From Babylonia areolata (taxonomy: Eukaryota; Mollusca; Gastropoda; Neogastropoda; Buccinidae), in NCBI RefSeq assembly GCF_041734735.1, contig NC_134905.1, positions 10,055,786-10,119,785 of the forward strand: DNA of 64,000 nt. Direction: 5' to 3'. Every line of letters begins with the position of its first letter. Within the stretch, counting starts at the first letter, position 1. A program made the translations under genes and the position numbers. Shown here one piece after another: positions 55,760 through 64,000 of this stretch. Under the pieces are notes generated by a model that saw only the letters and a program-made list of their open reading frames with translations, did not search any database and was not told the DNA's origin.

Positions 55760-56554
55760 GTTGAAAAAATTATAAATTCATCCCTCCCTTACCCACCCAC
55801 CATGGGGTCCAACTTCGGGGCCAGGGTCAAGGGAACACCAGCTTGACCCCTTCCAGGTTTCGGGAGGGATATACGACCAACAGCCTAGCTCCAATGTGTT
55901 CCCCCCCGATCATGCCCAGCTCCCGGGGACAGAGAGCCGAGCACTACGGGGGTTACCTTCATTAGCCTCTAAACTGCCAGTCTTGACCCAGCCCCACGAA
56001 GGGGTAGCCGATTGACACACACGGGCCAATGTGTGCCGCCTGTCTTAGGAGAGGTCCGAGCCAAAGGGATGTGTTGAGAGCAGTGTGCTCTCTCAATCCC
56101 CAGGATCTCATTCCCCTCCATCACAGGTCGCGCCGCATGGCAAACACGGCGGGCCTAAAGAAGGCCGCAGAGAAAAAAAGAATGTGGAAAAGAAGGCTTG
56201 ATGGGGAGCTGAGAACAGAAAAGAGGCAGTAAAAAGAAGAATAGAGAATAGCGAAAGGGACAGTGGGTCACGTTAAGTTTGGGCCTCACTCACGACCTGT
56301 TCGGCATGGGAAGCCCTATCAGGGGCATCAGTACAAAAACCACCACTTATTCAGCCTGAACAGCTACGATGGCTATGTAGGCTGTCAATTAAGACCTGGG
56401 ACCAGAGCAGCAAAACCCCAAGAAGCACTGATGCCCCCGCCGACATAGCTCGCTCGATCACTGGCCACTAAGCCTCCCGACCACGACAAGGTAGTGACCC
56501 TCCCGGGAGAGGGTCAAGAGAACACCAGCCTGACCCCCTCCAGGTTTCGGGAGG

Positions 56555-59295
56555 TGGTTGTAGGGTGTGCACTGTGTTCCTGACATATAGTGTGGCTGGC
56601 TAGTTGTAGGGTATGCACTGTGTTCCTGACATGTAATGTGGCTGGCTGGTTGTAGGGTTTGCACTGTGATCCTGACATGGAGTGTGTTGGTTGTAGGGTG
56701 TGCACTGTGTTCCTGACATGGAGTGTGGTTGATTGTAGGGTGTGCACTGTGTTCCTGACATGAGTGTGGGTGGTTGTAGGGTGTGCACTGTGTTTCTGAC
56801 ATGGAGTGTGGCTGGTTGTAGGGTGTGCACTGTGTTCCTGACATGGAGTGTGGCTGGTTGTAGGGTGTGCACTGTGTTCCTGACATAGAGTGTGGGTGGT
56901 TGTAAGGTGTTCACTGTGTTCCTGACATAGAGTGTGGCTGGTTGTAGGGTGTTCACTGTGTTCCTGACATGGAGTGTGGCTGGTTGTAGTATGTGCACTT
57001 TGTTCCTGACATGGAGTGTGGCTGGTTGTAGGGTGTGCACAGTGTTCCTGACATAGAGTGTGGCTGGTTGTAGGGTGTGCACTGTGTTCCTGACATGGAG
57101 TGTGGCTGGTTGTAGGGTGTGCACTGTGTTCCTGATATGGAGTCTGGCTGGCTGGTTGTAGGGTGTGGACTGTGTTCCTGAAATGGAGTGTGGCTGGTTG
57201 TAGGGTGTACACCGTGTTCCTGACATTGAGTGTGGCTGGTTGTAGGGTGTGCACTGTGTTCCTGCCATGGAGTGTGGCTGGTTGTAAGGTGTTCACTGTG
57301 TTCCTGAAATGGAGTGTGGCTGGATGGTTGTAGGGTGTGCACTGTGTTCCTAACATTGAGTGTGGCTGGTTGTAGAGTGTGCACTGTGTTCCTGACATGG
57401 AGTGTGGCTGGTTGTAGGGTGTTCACTGTGTTCCTGACATGGAGTGTGGCTGGTTGTAGAGTGTGCACTGTGTTCCTAACATTGAGTGTGGCTGGTTGTA
57501 GGGTGTGCACTGTGTTCCTGACATGAAGTGTGGCTGGCTGGTTGTAGGGTTTGCACTGTGATCCTGACATGGAGTGTGGCTGGTTGTAGGGTGTGCACTG
57601 TGTTCCTGACATGGAGTGTGGCTGGTTGTAGAGTGTGCACTGTGTTCCTAACATTGAGTGTGGCTGGTTGTAGGGTGTGCACTGTGTTCCTGACATGGAG
57701 TGTGGCTGGTTGTAGAGTGTGCACTGTGTTCCTAACATTGAGTGTGGCTGGTTGTAGGGTGTGCACTGTGTTCCTGACATGGAGTGTGGCTGGTTGTAGG
57801 GTGTGCACTGTGTTCCTGACATGAGTGTGGCTGGCTGGTTGTAGGGTGTGCACTGTGTTCCTGACATTGAGTGTGGCTGGATGTAGGGTGTGCACTGTGT
57901 TCCTGACATGAGTGTGGGTGGTTGTAGGGTGTGCACTGTGTTCCTGACATGGAGTGTGGCTGGTTGCTTGTAGGGTGTGCACTGTGTTCCTGACATGGAG
58001 TGTGGCTGGTTGTAGGGTGTGCACTGTGTTCCTGATATGGAGTGTGGTTGGTTGTAGGGTGTGCACTGTGTTCCTGACATGGAGTGTGGCTGGCTGGTTG
58101 TGGGTTTGCACTGTGTTCCTGACATGGAGTGTGGCTGGTTGTAAGGTGTGCACTGTGTTCTTGACATGGAGTGTGGCTGGCTGGTTATAGGGTGTGCACT
58201 GTGTTCCTGACATGGAGTGTGGTTGTTTGTAGGATGTGTACTGTGTTCCTAACATTGAGTGTGGCTGGTTGTAGGGTGTGCACTGTGTTCCTAACATTGA
58301 GTGTGGCTGGTTGTAGAGTGTGCACTGTGTTCCTGACATGGAGTTTGGGTGGTTGTATGGTGTGCACTGTGTTCCTGACATGGAGTGTGGTTGGTTGTAG
58401 GGTGTGCACTGTGTTCCTGACATGGAGTGTGGCTGGCTGGTTGTGGGGTGTGCACTGTGTTCCTGACATGGAGTGTGGCTGGCTGGTTGTAGGGTGTGCA
58501 CTGTGTTCCTGACATGGTGTGTGGCTGGCTGGTTGTAGGGTGTGCACTGTGTTCTTGACGTGGTGTGTAGCTGGCTGGTTGTAGGGTGTGCACAGTGTTC
58601 CTGACATGGAGTGTGGCTGGCTGGTTGTAGGGTGTGCACTGTGTTCCTGACGTGGTGTGTAGCTGGCTGGTTGTAGGGTGTGCACTGTGTTCCTGACGTG
58701 GTGTGTAGCTGGCTGGTTGTAGGGTGTGCACTGTGTTCTTGACGTGGTGTGTAGCTGGCTGGTTGTAGGGTGTGCACTGTGTTCCTGACGTGGTGTGTGG
58801 CTGGTTGTAGGGTGTGCACTGTGTTCCTGACATGGAGTGTGGCTGGCTGGTTGTAGGGTGTGCACTGTGTTCTTGACACGGAGTGTGGCAGGTTGTAGGG
58901 TGTGCAGTGTGTTCTTGACATGGAGTGTGGCTGGTTGTAGGGTGTGCACTGTGTTCTTGACATGGAGTGTGGCTGGTTGTAGGGTGTGCACTGTGTTCTT
59001 GACATGGAGTGTGGCAGGTTGTAGGGTGTGCACTGTGTTCCTGACATGGTGTGTGGCTGGCTGGTTGTAGGGTGTGCACTGTGTTCTTGACATGGAGTGT
59101 GGCTGGTTGTCGGGTATGCACTGTGTTCCTGTCAAGGAGTCTGGCTGGCTTGTTGTAGGGTGTGGACTGTGTTCCTGTCAAGGAGTCTGGCTGGTTGGTT
59201 GTAGGGTGTGCACTGTGTTCCTGACATGGAGTGTGGCTGGTTGTAGGGTGTGCACTGTGTTCCTCACATGGAGTGTGGCTGACTGGTTGTAGGGT
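56555..59295 (+). repeat. 47/43-bp minisatellite, right block
   Basis: Continuation of the array beyond LINE copy B. The 43-bp form dominates near the LINE and the 47-bp form toward the right. A local sub-type with GTGGTGTGTAGCTGGCTGG is confined to about 58510-58800. This regional clustering of variants suggests local amplification. It ends by decaying at about 59295. Confidence 0.96.
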
Positions 59296-59302
59296 GTAGA
59301 TT

Positions 59303-59520
59303 GGCATGTACAGAATTGTCCATGACCCACTGGATGAACATGTATTGAATTGTCCATGGACCCACTGGATGAACATGTATTGAATTGTCCAGGGACCCAC
59401 TGGATGAACATGTATTGAATTGTCCAGGGACCCACTGGATGAACATGTATTGAATTGTCCAGGGACCCACTGGATGAACATGTATTGAATTGTCCAGGGA
59501 CCCACTGGATGAACATGCAG
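59303..59520 (+). repeat. 35-bp tandem repeat, 6 units
   Basis: Unit TGTATTGAATTGTCCAGGGA followed by CCCACTGGATGAACA, six near-identical copies directly after the larger minisatellite. 59521-59929 shows no recognised feature. Confidence 0.95.
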
Positions 59521-59929
59521 TGTCCTTTCCATATTCAAAGAGTCAGGGCTGCATATTCGGCCTGCCTAAATGGAAGGGGTTTTGTGAAGTAGGTGATGGA
59601 CATACATGTAAAATCTCACAGCAGTGTGAAGGTATATTCCTGTGGAAAAAGTGTTGACTCAGTAGGTGGTGTCCTGCACATGTGAATCAGTACAGGCACT
59701 ACTGAACACAACCGAAGAAGTGGTCCAGTAGTGCAGGGTCTTTCTGATTTGTGGCCACCTGGCGACCTAACATTAATGGTTCCCTTTGGATTGGTGGTGC
59801 TGAGACAGCAGCAGACAAACTGATGTGGCTGTGTGTTGGGGACTGGGAACAGTTAGGGTGGAAGTAATGCCACAAATGGTGGAGATATTGGGCAGCAAAA
59901 AAAGAAGAAATAAAAGTCAGTGGTACTCC

Positions 59930-60330
59930 ATTTTATTGTCTTGTTATTACTTTTTGTCAGCAGGTTTCTCTGTGTGAAATTCAGGCTGCTGTCCCAAAGG
60001 AGAGTGCATTGCCACAGTGCAGCACCACCCGTATTTCTTTCCTTTTCTTTTTCTGTCTGCAAGTGTATTTGTTTTACTATCAAAAGATTTTCTACAGAAT
60101 TTTGCTAAAGACAACCCTTTCATTGCCAGGTTTTTTTGTTTTTTTAAATGTGCACTCAGTGCATGCTGTACAAGGGACTTGGTTTATCATTGTTGCCAAA
60201 TTCCTGCAACCAGACCACCAAACGTCCAGTGGAGAGTGGGAGCAAAAACGTCTGGTCTGTGTGCAGGATGTGAACCTGTTGACACTTGCTTTGTGGTTAG
60301 GCACCTGACCACTAGGCCACTGCTCCATGT
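59930..60330 (-). repeat. tRNA-derived SINE, minus strand, near full length
   Basis: Read on the minus strand from 60330: a tRNA-like head with TGGCCTAGTGGTCAGGTGCC (box A) and AGGTTCACATCC (box B), then CAGCATGCACTGAGTGCACA, AATGAAAGGGTTGTCTTTAG and CAGCCTGAATTTCACACAGA, ending in ACAAAAAGTAATAACAAG. The order matches the SINE at 24155-24560. Its head end lies about 75 bases upstream of the next exon. Confidence 0.75.
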
Positions 60331-60404
60331 TACACTGACATGCTTATAGAAATCCATGCTGAATGCAGGTTGTTATGAGTTGTACGCATGTTGTCTGTCT
60401 ACAG

Positions 60405-60465
60405 CATAAAGGAAACCAAAGAAAACATCAAACCAGAGGCAAAGGGAGATGAACCACCGAGCAAA
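60405..60465 (+). CDS. RNASEH2B: RNase H2 subunit B exon (linker before the PIP box)
   Basis: A 61-base exon, phase 2 to phase 0, has an acceptor CATGTTGTCTGTCTACAG and donor AAA|GTGAGT. It encodes (G)IKETKENIKPEAKGDEPPSK, a polar, lysine/glutamate-rich linker that corresponds to the disordered stretch before the C-terminus in human (which contains PSKKIKLSDEPVEAK, from memory). Sequence similarity here is weak. The call rests on phase fit and on its place after the SDYLP exon. It ends in phase 0, which is the phase at which the exon at 10492 begins. Confidence 0.7.
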
Positions 60466-61140
60466 GTGAGTTACATGTCCTGATGCTTCTATTAATAGTA
60501 GATTTATAAATGGACTTTTACCCAACAGCCAGATGGCTCAATGTATATTACTTACAACAAGGCATATTAGAATGAGCACAATATATTTAGACATGTTAAA
60601 AATCACATGGTTTTAGTTAAATATATGTTTAAACGCAATGAAAGAAATGCACATGTACACCTAAAGTAAACCCCCAACCCCAGACCCCCAACCCCAGGTG
60701 CTGATTTCCATCTCCCATTTCTCTCCCATCTGAGCCCCTACTGTGTACAACTGGATACAATTGCTTGACCCAGGGCTGTTCATTCAGCAATAGCTGCAAA
60801 TGTTTGCCACTTTACTGATGCACAATGTAACATTGTTAGATTGAAACAGAAACTTTGTAGCAATTGACAAGCCCAGAGGCTGCATACATACAGTTCATGG
60901 CAAGTCAGTTTATTTAGATCTGAGATCTATGACTATGAACCAGATAACCAAAGTTACACACGCAGGCACAGACACAGAGCTGAATTGAATGCACGCCCAC
61001 ACACACTCTTTGTAAAAAAAAAAAAAAAAATCACATGAATGCACTCTTGTATACAGATACTCTGATTTTTATTTTCTCTCTCTCTCCTTCACACTTGCAC
61101 ATGTGCATACATATGAGCGCTCACACAATCACAAAGAGCT
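60466..61140. other. intron, no recognised feature
   Basis: A/T-rich intronic sequence with a C-rich patch near 60660-60720 and an A-run at 61014-61030. No further RNASEH2B exon was found between 60466 and 64000. Confidence 0.5.
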
Positions 61141-61149
61141 TAATAATTC

Positions 61150-61510
61150 GCATGCACACACACACACACACACACACAGAGAATTGTATTTAAAGCAGTG
61201 CACATACATGCACGCATACAAACTTGCACTTTTTCCTCCCACCTTCCCCCCTCTCTCTCTGTCTGCCCATCTCTCCCTCTTTCTGTCTTTCTCTCACTCT
61301 CTCTGTGTCTGTCTGTCTGTCTTTCTCTCTCTCTTTCACGCATATACACACAGTGTTGTATTGAAAACATGCACGCATGCATGCATGGAGAGAGATCTAT
61401 TGAATTCGAAAGCAGTGCGTACACATGCACAAATACAACTTGCATTCTTACCTCCCACCTTCTCCTCTCTCTTTCTCTGTCACCCTCCCTCTCTCTCTCT
61501 CTCCCCAGTA
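61150..61510 (+). repeat. microsatellite-associated dispersed repeat, two tandem copies
   Basis: (CA)n, then TTGTATTTAAAGCAGTGCAC, ATACATGCACGCATACAAAC, TTGCACTTTTTCCTCCCACC and a (CT)n/(CTGT)n block. A second variant follows at about 61350-61500 (TTGTATTGAAAACATGC, then AAAGCAGTGCGTACACATGC and CTTACCTCCCACCTTCTCC). The same module occurs at 21695-21900 and 63540-63700. Confidence 0.7.
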
Positions 61511-62947
61511 ATTACAGAAATTCTCACTTACATTTACAACCTCTGTCTTGACAAAAACTGTTTCCCTAGCGCTCTTAGTAAGCAAAAATCATACCTCTAT
61601 ACAAATCAGGAAACAAAATGCTGATCCATCTAATTATAGACCCATTTCTATTCTGTCAGTACTCTGAAAGCCACTGGAACAACACATTAATAAGTGCCTT
61701 CTTTCCCATTTAAACAAATATGATCTTATACACTCAGTCAGGATTCAGAAAAAATCACTCGTCACACAGCTCTTGCAAGTTTGATAGATAAATGGTATTC
61801 CAATATAAACACTGAACAACTTACTGGCGTTCTTTTTGTAGATTTTGCTAAAGCTTTCGATGTTATTAATCATGACCTCCTCCTTCAGAAACTATCACAC
61901 AGTGCCTTGTTACTTATTTCATCCTTTCTTTCAAACAGGCAACAAGTAGTATCTTTTAATACACAAGCCTCTATTCTTCTTCCCAATAAGTTTGGTGTCC
62001 CACAGGGTTCAGTCCTTTGCCCTCTCTTATTTTCCTTACACATGAATGATCTACCTTTATTCTTAAAAACACACTGCGAAATGTTTGCTGATGACACAAC
62101 TTTAGATACAAGTAATACTAATGCTCACCAGGTTATCTTACCATGCAAGAAGACATTAACCTTCTTGTTAAATGGTCTAAACTTAACCATATGGCTCTTC
62201 ATCCTAATAAAACTAAATTTATGATGATAACCAGTAGGCAAACACGTCAAAAACTAACAAAAAAATTACCTATCCTTTACATTTCTGACGTAAAAGTAGA
62301 AGAAGTTGCAAATCACAAGGTTTTAGGAATAACAATTGACAGTAACCTATCTTGGTCAAAACACATAGAAAGCCTAACCAAAACCATTACTTCGAAATTA
62401 TATCAGTTGAAAAAAACCAAAAATTTCCTTACCATGCATGCCAGAAAATTATTCTTTTATTCATACATTCAATCCAGTATTGATTACGCTTCCACTCTTT
62501 GGGATTCAGCAAGCAATAACTTACTAAAACCACTGATTAGTATCCATAAAAGAGCCATAAAACTAACCATTGACAAATCTTCAACACTGACAGAAACTGA
62601 TTACAAACAAACAGGCATCCTTCCACTCAAGGCTAAACTGTTATACAACAAAGGACTCTTCATGCACAAAATCCTTCATAACAACGCTCCATCCTATCTG
62701 ACAAATATGTTTATTTTTAATGATTATCAACATTCACATAGGAAAAACCTTCCATTTACAACGATTATCTTATGTAAATCAAGCCATGCAATTTCAGGGG
62801 GTTGGTTATGGAATCATATCCCAGAAAATTTAAAAACTGAATCAAATTTCCAAAAATTCAAATCTAACTTACATACATACCTGATGAATCTTTCAAATTT
62901 GACACCTCTGTATCCTAAAATGTACTGAATATGTTTCAATATCATTC

Positions 62948-62979
<32 letters not shown>

Positions 62980-63362
62980 CAATATGATAATTGTCATGAA
63001 TTCACTTCCCATGTTCCAACTATCAGTGTCTGTCACTCTATCTCTCCTTCTCCCTGTTATCATCATCATCATCATCATCATCTTCTTCTTTTTTTTCCCC
63101 TCTCTCTAATAATCATTTCATTTTATAATGATTTGATCTTTTCAATGACAATATGTGTCGTTGTGTCATACTTAGGTTGTGTATATGCGCTTTATTTTCA
63201 TGTGTAATTGTGTGTGTGTCTGCCTGTCTGTGTGAGTGTTTTGCCATTGCTTTTTTTTTTTTTGCTTTTTTTTCCGCTTTTTTTTTGTTTTTCCCCTTGA
63301 GGGCTGGATGTAAAAAAGCAGCTGTGCTTACACCACTACCTTCGTGAAATAAAAATTTGTTT
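61510..63362 (+). pseudogene. L2-like LINE, 5'-truncated
   Basis: The RT begins within block 1 (ITEILTYIYNLCLDKNCFPS, in a broken frame). It continues TGVLFVDFAKAFDVINHDLL (61820-61879, first catalytic Asp), FGVPQGSVLCPLLFSLHMND and MFADDTTLDTSN (62080-62115, ADD). A frameshift near 62140 leads to the frame at 62143-62928, with NHKVLGITIDSNLSWSKHIE, YIQSSIDYASTLWDSASNNL and a family-typical end (AISGGWLWNHIPENLKTESN). The TGA stop is at 62926-62928. The 3' UTR holds (TA)n and (ATC)n runs and closes with GGGCTGGATGTAAAAAAGCA, ending at AATAAAAATTTG. About four breaks. Confidence 0.82.
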
Positions 63363-63484
63363 CGAGAGAGGCCCCCCCAAACCTCTTAAAAATCACTAAT
63401 TTCATTTTCGGCCATGGGGTTTTGCCACACAGGACCCCGGCCATTTTCAGAGGAAACTCTCCTGGACAATTCCCCCACCCCCAC

Positions 63485-63711
63485 CCCCACCCCCCCCACA
63501 CACACACTCACTCACTCACTCACTCACTCACACAAAGAGTTTAACACACACAGAGTTGTATTTAAAGCAGTGCACATACATGAACACATACAAACTTTTA
63601 CTCTTTCCTCCCATGTCCCCCCGACCCCCATTCTCAATCACTTTGTCTGTCTGTCTCTCTTTCTCACATACACACATAGAGTTGCATTGAAAACACCCAC
63701 ACACACACACA

Positions 63712-63749
<38 letters not shown>

Positions 63750-63760
63750 AGACAAGATTT
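63485..63760 (+). repeat. microsatellite-associated dispersed repeat, third locus
   Basis: A C-run and (ACTC)n precede AGAGTTGTATTTAAAGCAGT, GCACATACATGAACACATAC, AAACTTTTACTCTTTCCTCC, a CT-rich stretch and a final AGAGTTGCATTGAAAACACC followed by (CA)n to 63747. The order of parts matches 21695-21900 and 61150-61510. Confidence 0.7.
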
Positions 63761-64000
63761 TGAAAATTGTGTTCCCAAAGCTGACTTTTACAGGTTTGAA
63801 AGCAGAAACTCTTCAGTTTAGGAAGAATTGAACTGATTTTTGTCTTATATGGGTTGGAATACCTCAGAGGCATAGGTGTTTCTCAAGTGCTGATTTTATG
63901 GTTTGAAATTGAGAAAACCCTTCAGTTTCAGGGGGCTTTGCCCCCAGACCCCCACCAGGGGCATTGCCCCATGGACCCACACTGGGGGCCTTCTGTGGCC
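63761..64000. other. unclassified sequence with GC-rich stem-like end
   Basis: The last 80 bases have complementary words such as GGGGGCTTTGCCCCC and GGGGCATTGCCCC, suggestive of a repetitive-element terminus that continues past the window. I cannot name it. Confidence 0.3.

Larger units (their letters stand above)
50721..56554 (-). mobile_element. I-like LINE, copy B, inserted in the minisatellite
   Basis: A nearly full-length 5.8-kb minus-strand element. The words TGGTTGTAGGGT at 50709-50720 and 56555-56566 are a 12-bp target-site duplication, although the array's own repetition could inflate it. On the minus strand: leader, gag-like ORF1, endonuclease, RT and RNase H, then a 3' UTR ending in (ATTTC)n (seen as AAAGAAATGAAATGAAATTA at 50721). 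There are about five coding breaks. It matches copy A at 25361-28828 closely enough that the two are the same family. Confidence 0.92.

Noticed and set aside
56458-59538. Similar long ORFs in the right half of the array
   Set aside because: Same minisatellite artefact. The first and last residues come from flanking LINE leader and 35-bp repeat sequence.
60240-60330. tRNA gene on the minus strand
   Set aside because: Box A and box B are recognisable but the cloverleaf stems do not pair, and the sequence continues into a SINE body. The heads at 24155 and 37838 were rejected for the same reason.

Overview
This looks like a gene-poor stretch of a mollusc genome, most likely a gastropod. There are no operons or bacterial signals. 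It has short exons with GT-AG introns, large minisatellites, CA/GT microsatellites, several clades of non-LTR retrotransposon (LINE), and tRNA-derived SINEs whose bodies I recall as typical of gastropods. That taxonomic call rests on recalled element families, not on a search.

One host gene can be named: RNASEH2B, the non-catalytic B subunit of ribonuclease H2, on the + strand. Four consecutive exons with compatible phases lie at 37719-37826, 44093-44201, 46853-46934 and 60405-60465. An exon that reads as the protein's C-terminus, with its PCNA-binding motif and stop codon, lies at 10492-10581, upstream of them. Either two tandem copies are sampled, or the blocks either side of a 100-N gap (28829-28928) are in the wrong order. 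This is the most consequential observation here.

Layout: 1-2372 is a 32-bp minisatellite rich in 5'-splice-site-like sequence. 2814-3459 is a minus-strand LINE tail. 3536-10440 is a Rex1/CR1-like LINE split by a 4.1-kb CFDP2-type LINE (5085-9192). The terminal RNASEH2B exon follows, then a 41-bp minisatellite (11262-13597). 15.5-25.4 kb holds promoter-like blocks, LINE 3' ends and SINEs. 25361-28828 is copy A of an I-like LINE, cut by the gap. 29800-32384 is a DIRS-type fossil. 32385-36560 is a nearly intact CR1-like LINE. The RNASEH2B introns then hold a fold-back element, piggyBac and pogo-like DNA transposons, a 37-bp minisatellite, and a 47/43-bp minisatellite into which copy B of the I-like LINE has inserted with a clear target duplication. 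An L2-like LINE and microsatellite-associated repeats close the window.

Nearly every long ORF is either retrotransposon code or an artefact of tandem repeats. The host coding sequence totals only about 450 bp. No RNA genes, CRISPR arrays or prokaryotic features were seen.
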